Assembly (NCBI GenBank): GCA_965220665.1
Contig: CBDCQQ010000005.1
Location: 1,302,001 to 1,366,000, forward strand
Direction of reading: 5' to 3'
Length of the DNA stretch: 64,000 nt
Origin: JAJDZL01 sp965220665
GTDB lineage: Bacteria > Pseudomonadota > Gammaproteobacteria > Arenicellales > JAJDZL01
Part shown: piece by piece, positions 28,278-36,325 of the stretch
How the letters are laid out: the number at the start of each line of letters is the position of its first letter
Position numbering within the stretch: the stretch's first letter is position 1
Notes under the pieces: model-generated
Told to the model about the DNA's origin: nothing
Seen by the model: only the letters and a program-made list of their open reading frames with translations
The model's database searches: none
Position numbers and translations under genes: made by a program

Positions 28278-28591
28278 GCCTTGGCTCTCGCTTCCTGCCA
28301 TATCCTGATCAGCCATTCTGCATCGGCTTGATTGACACGAGGTTCCGCAAAATAATCTTCCGGAGCACCCGGTGCGCGATATGAATCAATATTTTCAATT
28401 GACAAATCGGGGTTAATTTCCATTCGATCCACAGCAACATAGAGATGTTGAATATGACTTGCCTTGAGTGCTTGATGCAAAACCGTTGTTTTGCCGCATT
28501 GACGCGGGCCGTTTACAATAATCAGAAACCGAGGCGGTTCTCTGAACCGCTCAACCAATGTAGTCTTTTGTTCCCTTTCAAACATATTCAT
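28278..28591 (-). pseudogene. DUF4143-family AAA ATPase, 5' part (first gene of the NACHT operon)
   Basis: This is the N-terminal 104 residues, MNMFEREQKTTLVERF, with Walker A NGPRQCGKTTVL at about 27-38. The frame continues into the IS for three residues and stops. Restored, the gene is 1290 bp (429 residues) and ends one base inside the NACHT-nuclease start, so both were one transcription unit. There are two candidate ATGs (28591, 28585) and no clear ribosome binding site. The ATPase is probably inactive in this genome unless the IS excises. Confidence 0.88.
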
Positions 28592-28600
28592 GGGAAAAAT

Positions 28601-28634
28601 TTAATCCATTTAGTAATATTACTCAATGGATTAA
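28601..28634. promoter_or_regulatory. 34-bp nested palindrome at the head of the NACHT operon (candidate operator)
   Basis: The outer arms TTAATCCATT and AATGGATTAA are perfect reverse complements; inside them AGTAATATTACT is itself a perfect palindrome. Only one base pair in 34 is mismatched (611/624). It ends nine bases before the ATPase ATG at 28591, on the operon's upstream side. There is no T-run, so operator fits better than terminator. Confidence 0.6.
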
Positions 28635-29007
28635 TTATACGCCGCTATCCAACTCTGGTTGATGACTTCGTAATTGTCTGAATAGTCGGTGGCAAAATGG
28701 TCATAATCAATAAGACCATCAGTGAATATCCAGTCGTTTGGCGGTGATATCACTCAGATGGAATGGCATTATTCATCAATGAGACAACACGTAGAAAGAC
28801 AGTAAACCGATGTGCAGGTCAGCTTTAAGAGGTATCACAGAATCATCGGTAGAAAGGTTGGAATTTAGAGATTCTGCACCCGGCAGCCAGATATTGCACT
28901 CAAATTAGGACGGTCCGTGGGGTAAACGAAACTCTGCATCTGCTGAACCGTATGTTAATTCAACGAGTTATCTTTTCAACCAAACCTCAAACCAGCTTCT
29001 TATTCAA
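28635..29007. other. Intergenic stretch between the NACHT operon and the asparaginase gene
   Basis: No supported gene was found. A 40-codon reverse-strand frame (28631-28753, GTG start, SPPNDWIFTDG onward) is protein-like in composition but has no family or ribosome binding site that I recognise. It could be the end of a decayed gene. Promoters of the two divergent neighbours must lie here. Confidence 0.4.
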
Positions 29008-30024
29008 TTGAATTATTCTTTAGCGAACCCCGTTCTGGTCGAAGCAACGCGCGGTGAGATGGTGGAGAGTTTTCATCGCGGTGCAGCGGTTGTTGTCGAC
29101 ACAAAGGGTCGCGAAATTGCTGCTTTTGGTGATATTGAACGTCTGATCTACCCGCGCTCTGCCATTAAACCGCTTCAAGCGATTGTTTTAGTCGAATCCG
29201 GCGCATTGGAACACTTTGGATTGGGTGAAACAGAGATTGCACTTGCCTGTGCATCTCATTCGGGAGAGGCTATTCACACAGAGGGTGTGCGCCGATGGTT
29301 GAATCATCTGAGTCTTGATGAAACAGTGCTGGAATGCGGAACACACTATCCCACTCATCGTAACACACGAATTTCATTGACACGTGAAGGTATCAATGCG
29401 ACGCCCGCGCACAACAATTGTTCTGGTAAGCATGCTGGGTTCATTACCGTTGCCTGTCATCGTGGTGACCAGGTTGCCGGATACATAGAACGCGAGCATC
29501 CAGTACAGCAACGCGTTTTGGATGTCTTGGAGAGAGTTACCGAGGAGACGGTTACGACTGCACCGGCAGGACTGGATGGATGTGGCATTCCGGTTGTCGG
29601 AATGTCGCTCAAGGGAATCGCCCGCGCGTTCGCGTCGCTTGGCGGCAAGAAATTTTCCTCGGCGCGTCGAAGTGAAGCGGCTGATCGAATCTGTCAGGTA
29701 ATGGCAAAGTATCCTGAGATCGTGGGCGGTACAGGTCGATTGTGTACTGCTGTTCCGTTGGCAACGAAACGCCGTGTTCTGGTTAAAGTCGGTGCTGAAG
29801 GTGTCTACACCGGCCTCGCCATGGGTTCGAATCCAATTGGATTCGCCCTGAAAATTGACGATGGCTCAAGACGCGCTGCTGAGGTTGCGTTAACTTGGCT
29901 CATCGCAAAATTTTGCGGACTGACAACCACTGAAAAGGATCAGATGCAGCCTTGGCTTCAGCCTGAAGTCAGAACGGTCGCCAATCATCCGGCGGGTATT
30001 ATCCGTCCATCTGCTGATTTGTAA
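29008..30024 (+). CDS. L-asparaginase II (thermolabile, rhizobial type)
   Basis: The 338-residue protein belongs to the rhizobial AnsA-type family (PF06089), unrelated to E. coli AnsA/B. Signatures are YPRSAIKPLQA (Ser and Lys of the S-x-x-K pair), CASHSGEAIHTEGV, NNCSGKHAGF and PAGLDGCGIPV. It hydrolyses asparagine to aspartate and ammonia in the cytoplasm. The only early start is a TTG at 29008; the next Met (residue 19) would lose conserved sequence. It is followed 130 bases later by an amidinohydrolase gene, so a nitrogen-release theme is plausible. Confidence 0.88.
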   Translation: MNYSLANPVLVEATRGEMVESFHRGAAVVVDTKGREIAAFGDIERLIYPRSAIKPLQAIVLVESGALEHFGLGETEIALACASHSGEAIHTEGVRRWLNHLSLDETVLECGTHYPTHRNTRISLTREGINATPAHNNCSGKHAGFITVACHRGDQVAGYIEREHPVQQRVLDVLERVTEETVTTAPAGLDGCGIPVVGMSLKGIARAFASLGGKKFSSARRSEAADRICQVMAKYPEIVGGTGRLCTAVPLATKRRVLVKVGAEGVYTGLAMGSNPIGFALKIDDGSRRAAEVALTWLIAKFCGLTTTEKDQMQPWLQPEVRTVANHPAGIIRPSADL

Positions 30025-30156
30025 CGAATTTGGCTGAACGGCAGCACTTTTTGGCATGTGATGCAACACAAAACTCATCTCCAACATTAAAATACTTTGG
30101 GTTTGGTAGCAGGCAGACTGCAGATAGATTGATAACGATCACAGAGAGTCAGAATC

Positions 30157-31113
30157 ATGTATGAGTACGAAGAGTTTCAAGACCCGATGCAGCGACCTCG
30201 ATATACCGGAATACCGACTTTTATGCGGACTCCGCACTCCGAGACTTGGGATAACGTCGATATCGGACTGATCGGTGTGCCATTCGACGGCGGCGTCACA
30301 AATCGTACCGGTGCTAGACACGGTCCTCGGGAGATGCGAAATCAGTCCAGTCTGATGCGTCGCAAGAACCAGTCATCAGGTATCTGTCCTTACGATGTGT
30401 GTCGGATTGCTGATCTCGGAGATGCCTGGGTTCAGAAACCATTTCATCTTGAAGAAAGTCTGGATGAGATTGCGGAGTTTTTCCGACAAGTTGACAAGCA
30501 CGGTATTGTTCCGGTGTCAGCTGGTGGTGATCACTCCGTCACTTTGCCCATTTTTCGAGCAATCGCCAGCGAGCAGCCGGTTGGAATGGTTCACTTCGAT
30601 GCCCATTGTGACACGGGAGATGATTACCTTGGATCAAAATTTCATCACGGCGCCCCGTTCAGGAGAGCAGTAGAAGAAGGTCTGCTCGATCCCAAGCGCA
30701 CGGTACAGATCGGTATTCGCGGCAGCCTGAACGATCTCGACATCTGGAAATTCAGTCACGATACTGGAATGCGCGTCGTCTACATGGAAGAACTCGATGA
30801 ACGTGGCTGGAGCGAAGTGATTCAGGAGGCCAGGCAGATTGTGGGAGACGGTCCAACTTACATCAGTTTCGATGTGGATGGACTGGATCCTGTTTTTGCG
30901 CCAGGTACTGGTACTCCGGAAGTTGGCGGATTCACCAGCCTTGAGGCTCAGTTGATGATTCGCGCCTTACAGGGACTCAACCTGGTCGGTGGTGACGTTG
31001 TTGAGGTTGCACCACCGTTCGATCCATCAGGCAACACTGCCCTGGTAGGTGCCACCATGATGTTCGAGATCCTCTGTGTAGTCGCGGATTCGGTTGCTCG
31101 CAGAAAGGCCTGA
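30157..31113 (+). CDS. Agmatinase-like ureohydrolase
   Basis: The 318-residue protein carries the arginase-family metal ligands: GGDHS (123-127), HFDAHCDTGDD (146-156) and SFDVDGLDPVFAPGTGTPE. Two Mn ions activate water to split urea from a guanidino substrate. The N-terminal PRYTGIPTFMR and overall length resemble agmatinase and guanidinobutyrase (SpeB/GbuA), which cannot be told apart by eye. The gene's last 87 bases overlap the 3' end of the convergent threonine aldolase gene. Confidence 0.88.
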   Translation: MYEYEEFQDPMQRPRYTGIPTFMRTPHSETWDNVDIGLIGVPFDGGVTNRTGARHGPREMRNQSSLMRRKNQSSGICPYDVCRIADLGDAWVQKPFHLEESLDEIAEFFRQVDKHGIVPVSAGGDHSVTLPIFRAIASEQPVGMVHFDAHCDTGDDYLGSKFHHGAPFRRAVEEGLLDPKRTVQIGIRGSLNDLDIWKFSHDTGMRVVYMEELDERGWSEVIQEARQIVGDGPTYISFDVDGLDPVFAPGTGTPEVGGFTSLEAQLMIRALQGLNLVGGDVVEVAPPFDPSGNTALVGATMMFEILCVVADSVARRKA

Positions 31114-32130
31114 TCCTATTGAGACAAAGTAATTTTTGATGGCGTCGACCAGGATTTTTGCGGCCTCACGGTCGACATCCAAATGAGTAACAATTCGAGT
31201 TGTAGCACCGGGGGTGATTACGACATCCTGCTCGCGTAGGTATGCCGCGAGTGCACGAGGGTCGTGCCCTGGCATTGAGACAAAAACCATATTGGTCTGC
31301 ATTTTGTGATATCGCACATCAAGTTCTTCAACTTGAGAAAGCTGATTGGCGATCCACTTCGCATTTTCATGGTCTTCAGCAAGTCTTTCGACGTTGTTGT
31401 CGATAGCGTAGAGTGCTGCGGCTGCAACCACTCCGACTTGTCGCAAGCCTCCACCGAGCAACTTTCTCCAGCGGTGCGCTTCCTGAATGAACTCACGGGT
31501 ACCAACAGTCACCGAGCCCATCGGTGCACCGAGCCCCTTTGAAAAACAGCAGGTTGAACTGTCAAATGGAGCAGTTATTTCAGCGACATCAACACCATGA
31601 AATATGGCTGCGTTATACACCCGCGCACCGTCAAGATGATACGAAAGATTTTCTGACTGCACAAACTGCTCAGCCTCTTTAAGGTAATCCATTGACAGTG
31701 CCTTGCCAGCATGGGTATTTTCAAGGCAGAACAGCTTGGTGTTGGCAAAGTGTGGATCATCCGGTTTGATTGCCGCTCTGGCAGCTTCTAGATCAATTGA
31801 ACCATCTTCACTGAATTCAATGGGTTGCGGCTGAATGCTGCCAAGCACCGCAGCCCCACCACCTTCGAATTTGTAGGTGTGGGCCTGCTGGCCGGCGATG
31901 TATTCATCGCCGCGTTGGCAATGAGCCATCAGTGCAACCAGATTCGCCTGAGTGCCGCTGGTTGCAAAAAGACCTGCTTCCATACCAAAACGCTCGGCCA
32001 TGACTTCCTGAAGTCGGTTGATCGTTTTGTCGTCTCGATAAACATCGTCACCCACTTCGGCGCAATACATTGCTTTACGCATGGCTTCGCTCGGTCGGGT
32101 TACGGTATCACTACGAAAGTCCAGACTCAT
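31027..32130 (-). CDS. Low-specificity L-threonine aldolase
   Basis: The 367-residue PLP enzyme starts LDFRSDTVTRPSEAM. EVGDDVYRDD, LFATSGTQANL, HLDGARVYNAA and the cofactor lysine K198 in CCFSKGLGAPMGS are those of fold-type I threonine aldolases (LtaE/GLY1). It splits threonine or allo-threonine to glycine and acetaldehyde. It is longer than E. coli LtaE (333) by a C-terminal tail that lies entirely in the overlap with the ureohydrolase gene. Confidence 0.92.
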   Translation of the reverse strand: MSLDFRSDTVTRPSEAMRKAMYCAEVGDDVYRDDKTINRLQEVMAERFGMEAGLFATSGTQANLVALMAHCQRGDEYIAGQQAHTYKFEGGGAAVLGSIQPQPIEFSEDGSIDLEAARAAIKPDDPHFANTKLFCLENTHAGKALSMDYLKEAEQFVQSENLSYHLDGARVYNAAIFHGVDVAEITAPFDSSTCCFSKGLGAPMGSVTVGTREFIQEAHRWRKLLGGGLRQVGVVAAAALYAIDNNVERLAEDHENAKWIANQLSQVEELDVRYHKMQTNMVFVSMPGHDPRALAAYLREQDVVITPGATTRIVTHLDVDREAAKILVDAIKNYFVSIGSGLSASNRIRDYTEDLEHHGGTYQGSVA

Positions 32131-32275
32131 TCAGTCACCTCGATTTGGTTTCGGTCAAACAGTCTATTGAGTTTTGGCAAATTATAAGGACTGTTGAAAG
32201 TTCAACTTTGAATTCATACAGTTGATATAAACTTTGTGAAACGTGATTTAGGTCAAGGATGATAGGGTTGACGTG

Positions 32276-33409
32276 ATGACCACCTCAGAACCTTTTACAG
32301 TTGGTATTGAAGAAGAATACCTGATTGTTGACATGGCCACCATGAATCTGGTGGCACAGATGCCTCCAGATCTGATGAGAGAGTGCACGGAAGAACTTGG
32401 TTCTCAGGTTGCCAAGGAGTTTCTGCAATGCCAGATTGAAGTCGGCACAAAGGTCTGTCATTCCATGCAAGAAGTGCGAGAGGATCTGGCCAGGCTTCGT
32501 GCCACCGTTTCGCGAATTGCCAGAAATCATGACTGTCTCCTGATGGCTGCATCGACGCACCCCTTTTCCTATGGTTTAACCCAACTGACCGACGATGAAC
32601 GCTATCTTCATCTAGCTGAAGAACTGCGACATGTTGTGGAACGACTCTACATCAGTGGCATGCATGTCCATGTAGGCATCTCGAATGACGAGTTGCGCAT
32701 CGACCTGATGAACCAGGCGAGTTATTTCATCCCGCACTTGCTGTCACTGACGACTTCATCCCCATTTTGGAGAGGTGAAAACACCGGACTTAAGTCTTAC
32801 CGTGTATCCGTTTTCGATCAGCTTCCGCGAACTCGGCTACCCCCAGTATTCAACAGCTATGCTGACTACATGAAACATGTCGACGTGCTGGTGCATTGTG
32901 GTGTGATTGAGGATGCCACAAAAATCTGGTGGGATTTACGACCAAGTTGGCGTTATCCGACACTGGAGCTGCGAATCTGTGACATGTGCACCAACATCGA
33001 TGATACGATCGCAGTTGCGGCTGTTTATCGGTGCTGGTTAAGCATGCTCAACCGTTTGAAAATGAAGAACCAGCGCTGGCGGGCTTACTCAGATTTTCTC
33101 ATCAAGGAAAATCGCTGGCGAGCACAGCGTTATGGTATAGATACCGGGCTGATTGACTTTGGCCGACGTGAAATAGTCAGTCTCAAAGAACTGGTGGAAG
33201 AGTTGATTGAACTTACCGAGGTGGACGCAAAGGCTTTGGGCTGTGTCGATGAAGTTGCACATATTCGTACCATTCTCGAGCGAGGTACAAGCGCTCACCG
33301 ACAGATAGATGTCTACAATGCCTCCTTGGAGTCAGGTCGACCGGAGGCCCTTGCTTTATTGGATGTAGTGAAGTTTATCGTGCAGGAAACTTTGGTCGGC
33401 ATCGACTGA
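32276..33409 (+). CDS. Carboxylate-amine ligase, YbdK family (GCS2)
   Basis: The 377-residue protein opens FTVGIEEEYLIVD, the GCS2 signature, with SGMHVHVGI, RLPPVFNSYADYM, WWDLRPSWRYPTLELRICD and the C-terminal RTILERGTSAHRQIDVY. Family members are weak glutamate-cysteine ligases, some of which make other amide bonds; the real substrate is unknown. GTG 32273 and ATG 32276 are adjacent; I chose the ATG. Confidence 0.88.
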   Translation: MTTSEPFTVGIEEEYLIVDMATMNLVAQMPPDLMRECTEELGSQVAKEFLQCQIEVGTKVCHSMQEVREDLARLRATVSRIARNHDCLLMAASTHPFSYGLTQLTDDERYLHLAEELRHVVERLYISGMHVHVGISNDELRIDLMNQASYFIPHLLSLTTSSPFWRGENTGLKSYRVSVFDQLPRTRLPPVFNSYADYMKHVDVLVHCGVIEDATKIWWDLRPSWRYPTLELRICDMCTNIDDTIAVAAVYRCWLSMLNRLKMKNQRWRAYSDFLIKENRWRAQRYGIDTGLIDFGRREIVSLKELVEELIELTEVDAKALGCVDEVAHIRTILERGTSAHRQIDVYNASLESGRPEALALLDVVKFIVQETLVGID

Positions 33410-33436
33410 AAGATCAGTCTGACAACTACGATCGCG

Positions 33437-34558
33437 CTAACCATCAATCCACAGCAGTGGGTCCACCGGTTCTCCATTTACACGCAACTCGAAATAGAGT
33501 GCTGGGTCATTCAAGTTGCCAGTCTGACCTGCTTTGGCTATGGTTTGTCCAACAACGACCAGCTCACCAAATTTGACCTCGAGATGATCATTGTGTGCAA
33601 ATAGCGTGTATAGGTTGTTTCCATGGTCAATGATGAGAAGTTTGCCTAGAGTCTTATGATCTTTCGCAAACTTGACTACACCTGCTGCTGGCGCCTTGAC
33701 ACCTTGACCCGCTTTGGCTTGATAGAGTAGTCCGTCCCAGCGACTGCCAGAAGAATTTTTTGGCTCTCCAAACTTGCGCCGAATCGGTGCATCAATGGGC
33801 GGTTGGAGCTTGATGACCTGGCTGCTGACGGTTTGAGCGATTGCCTTTTTGCTGATCGTTACCTGGTTGCTGGTGAGCAGTTCTTCCTCGTCGCGCAGTT
33901 GGTCAAGCTTCGCAGCCAGTGTGACTTGTCGTGTTTCCAGCACATCAAGCCGCTGCTTAATCTCAGATCTGACCGCTTTTTGTTTGGCTAGCTGATTTTT
34001 CAGGTCTGTTGTATGCAAAACGAGCTTTGCAGCATCGGAGTTGTCACCGACCGTGGTGTCCATCGATCGATAAAGCTCTTCTATAAGACTCAATTGGTTC
34101 TTTGTGAGGTATCGCAAGTATGCCTGCGACCGTGATAGGCTATTGACGTCATTGTCTCGAATTGCGATTGTTAGATTATCGTGATTCGTCATTTGCATAT
34201 AAACAGGCATTGCCACTTGAATCGCGATTGTGCGCTGTTCGTATTCCTTCAGTTGAATGAATTTGGCGCGGCGTGAATCCTGTTGAGTCAGGTCTTTCTC
34301 CTTCAGTGAGTCCAGAGCGTTACGTTTTTTCTCTTCGGTTGCCGCTATCTGCTCGTTGATCTCAGAAAGCTCTTCTGAAACTTGCTTGACTTTTTTTGCC
34401 AATTCGCCTGATTCAGTTTGTATCTCCAAGATTTGCAAACGCACTTGGGCAATGTCTCCGCTATAATCAGTTTGCCCAATTGCTGAACTGGCTAACAAGG
34501 TTGTGCTTAACAAAAGTACGGCAAACACTGTATGTAGCCGGGGTAGTGAATTTCTCAT
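33437..34558 (-). CDS. envC: EnvC-like murein hydrolase activator (degenerate LytM domain)
   Basis: The 373-residue protein has a signal peptide (LHTVFAVLLLSTTLLASSAIGQ). A periplasmic coiled coil (about 30-240) and a C-terminal M23/LytM fold from about 270 (KAPAAGVVKFAKD, LLIIDHGNNLYTLFAHND) follow. The zinc ligands are mostly missing: the HxxxD region reads SRWDGLLYQ and the last HxH reads ALYFELR. It is thus an activator, like E. coli EnvC, which switches on amidases at the septum through FtsEX. I chose ATG 34558 because GGAAGA precedes it and the signal peptide then sits at the N-terminus; a 15-codon longer frame exists. It is divergent to a rhodanese gene, as envC/yibN-type neighbourhoods often are. 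Confidence 0.88.
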   Translation of the reverse strand: MRNSLPRLHTVFAVLLLSTTLLASSAIGQTDYSGDIAQVRLQILEIQTESGELAKKVKQVSEELSEINEQIAATEEKKRNALDSLKEKDLTQQDSRRAKFIQLKEYEQRTIAIQVAMPVYMQMTNHDNLTIAIRDNDVNSLSRSQAYLRYLTKNQLSLIEELYRSMDTTVGDNSDAAKLVLHTTDLKNQLAKQKAVRSEIKQRLDVLETRQVTLAAKLDQLRDEEELLTSNQVTISKKAIAQTVSSQVIKLQPPIDAPIRRKFGEPKNSSGSRWDGLLYQAKAGQGVKAPAAGVVKFAKDHKTLGKLLIIDHGNNLYTLFAHNDHLEVKFGELVVVGQTIAKAGQTGNLNDPALYFELRVNGEPVDPLLWIDG

Positions 34559-34636
34559 AGTCTTCCGATTTGTGTTTATTGTTTGCAAATCCAATTCTAG
34601 CATTGATAATCGACCTAGCTAGCCTGAAAGACAGTG

Positions 34637-35053
34637 ATGTACCTTGAATTTGTAAAGCTCAACTGGCACCTGTTTCTTGCACTGTTTGCAATCATTGCGC
34701 TACTGGCCTTTGAACCGCTTCGTGCGCGGCGAGGTGGCATTCGTTCGGTCAGTGCCGATGAACTGCCAAGAGTCATGCGCGATGAGAAAATTGTGATTCT
34801 TGATGTATCCGATGCGAAAGAATTCGCTAGCAGTCATATTGCCAAGGCGCGCAATGTTCCAATCAGCCGTCTTGACTCTGACATCCAAACAATCAGCAAG
34901 TTTAAGTCTCGACCGGTTGTAGTTTGCTGCAGAGTCGGCAACAGAAGCGCTAAAGCAGCCAGTATTCTCAAGAAGAATGGGTTTACGAATATTCGTACGC
35001 TTCATGGCGGAATGGCAGCTTGGACCAAAGAAAATTTGCCAGTCGAATCCTGA
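34637..35053 (+). CDS. Membrane-anchored rhodanese-like protein (YibN type)
   Basis: This protein is 138 residues long. One N-terminal helix (WHLFLALFAIIALLAF) is followed by a single rhodanese domain: ILDVSDAKEFASSHIAKARNVP, active-site loop VVCCRVGNRS with the catalytic Cys, and LHGGMAAW. It is likely a sulfur carrier at the cytoplasmic membrane face. GTG 34634 and ATG 34637 are adjacent. The divergent spacing to envC is about 78 bases. Confidence 0.88.
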   Translation: MYLEFVKLNWHLFLALFAIIALLAFEPLRARRGGIRSVSADELPRVMRDEKIVILDVSDAKEFASSHIAKARNVPISRLDSDIQTISKFKSRPVVVCCRVGNRSAKAASILKKNGFTNIRTLHGGMAAWTKENLPVES

Positions 35054-35188
35054 TCTGGCCGCCGGACAAAAAAATTTATTTGTTCTCTAAATTATATTTG
35101 AGCAAGTCTTTAGAGCGCTCAGTGTAGCGCGAGGACTATAGCGAAACAGCAAATCAATTTCTTTTCTAACTTATTGAACTACTGAAGT

Positions 35189-35608
35189 ATGAAATACCTA
35201 CATACGATGGTCAGGGTGTCTGACATCGATGAGTCCCTCAAGTTTTATGTCGACAATCTGGGGCTTACAGAGTTGCGTCGTTCGCACAATGAGCAGGGGC
35301 GGTTTACCCTGATATTTCTGGCTGCGGCAGGCAATGAGGATGCGCAAATTGAATTGACTTATAACTGGGACCCCGAGGAGTATTCCGGCGGACGAAATTT
35401 TGGACACCTCGCTTATGAGGTGGACAACATATATGAGATCTGCAAGCGACTGGAAAACGGAGGCGTCACGATTAATCGCCCACCTCGTGATGGTCGCATG
35501 GCTTTCGTCAGATCGCCTGATGGTATCTCTGTTGAACTTCTGCAAAAAGGCAAGGCAATGCCGCCAGAAGAGCCTTGGCAATCAATGCCGAATTCTGGCG
35601 CTTGGTAA
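35189..35608 (+). CDS. gloA: Lactoylglutathione lyase (glyoxalase I)
   Basis: The 139-residue VOC-fold enzyme reads MKYLHTMVRVSDIDESLKF, ELTYNWDPEEYSGGRNFGHLAYEVDN and SPDGISVELLQKG. The metal ligands fit His5, Glu near 56, His in FGHLAY and Glu in SVELL. It turns the methylglyoxal-glutathione hemithioacetal into S-lactoylglutathione. The His/Glu set and length resemble the nickel-type E. coli enzyme. It stands alone and converges on trmL. Confidence 0.92.
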   Translation: MKYLHTMVRVSDIDESLKFYVDNLGLTELRRSHNEQGRFTLIFLAAAGNEDAQIELTYNWDPEEYSGGRNFGHLAYEVDNIYEICKRLENGGVTINRPPRDGRMAFVRSPDGISVELLQKGKAMPPEEPWQSMPNSGAW

Positions 35609-35662
35609 GAATTTCGGATGCGCTCTTTATAGTAGCCGCACCAATTCAATACGGTCAGTAAC

Positions 35663-36130
35663 CTAGCACACAGATCCCTGAAACCCGTGCTGGCGCCATG
35701 CTTCATAAACGACAATTGAAACGGAATTTGACAGGTTGAGGCTTCGATTATCTGGCAGCATAGGCAACGTCAATTTTTGTTCATTGCCAATAATTTGGTG
35801 AATGTGTTCCGGTAAGCCTGCTGTTTCTGAGCCAAAAATCAAAAGATCGTCGGGCAAATATCTCACAGAAGTGTAGAACCTGCTGTAGCGTCGCGAGAAA
35901 ATGAGTTTGCGACTTTGCGGATAAGATCGAGTCAAGTCTTCAAAAGTCGAATAGGTCTCAATTTGGACGCCTTCCCGGTAATCTAGTCCAGCTCGTTTCA
36001 AGCGGGCATCGCTCATTTCAAAACCGAGCGGTTCGATCAGGTGTAATCTGCAGCCAGTGTTCGCGCAAAGGCGTATGATATTTCCAGTGTTTGGGGGAAT
36101 TTCAGGTGCAACCAGAACGATGTTAAACAA
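35663..36130 (-). CDS. trmL: tRNA (cytidine/uridine-34-2'-O)-methyltransferase
   Basis: The 155-residue SPOUT enzyme reads FNIVLVAPEIPPNTGNIIRLCANTG, LIEPLGFEMSDARLKRAGLDY, LIFGSETAGLP and PMLPDNRSLNLSNSVSIVVYEA, the trefoil-knot SAM site. It methylates the wobble ribose of leucine tRNAs. The start must be a TTG at 36130, because residue 2 onward already matches TrmL and no ATG is near. Confidence 0.92.
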   Translation of the reverse strand: MFNIVLVAPEIPPNTGNIIRLCANTGCRLHLIEPLGFEMSDARLKRAGLDYREGVQIETYSTFEDLTRSYPQSRKLIFSRRYSRFYTSVRYLPDDLLIFGSETAGLPEHIHQIIGNEQKLTLPMLPDNRSLNLSNSVSIVVYEAWRQHGFQGSVC

Positions 36131-36260
36131 TTGGACTTACTTCAGTTAAATTGGCCTGCTCGATCTCATCCCGATATAAGTGATGCCCTGCCTCTATAAG
36201 ATGAACAGAATTCGCCTGATTAGTTGATGCGATTGCCGAAGTTGAAACTGCTTTGTAAAA
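36123..36260 (-). pseudogene. Possible degraded 3' end of an alpha/beta-hydrolase gene
   Basis: An open frame without a start ends NSVHLIEAGHHLYRDE and QANLTEVSPIV, overlapping the trmL start. EAGHHLYRD resembles the catalytic-His end of alpha/beta hydrolases. The homology is guessed from one short motif; it may be chance coding-like sequence. Confidence 0.25.
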
Positions 36261-36325
36261 ACCACAGGTAGGCTTTAGATTTGTTACCTGCGTTCAACTG
36301 ACACTGAATAATGACGAACATTAGT

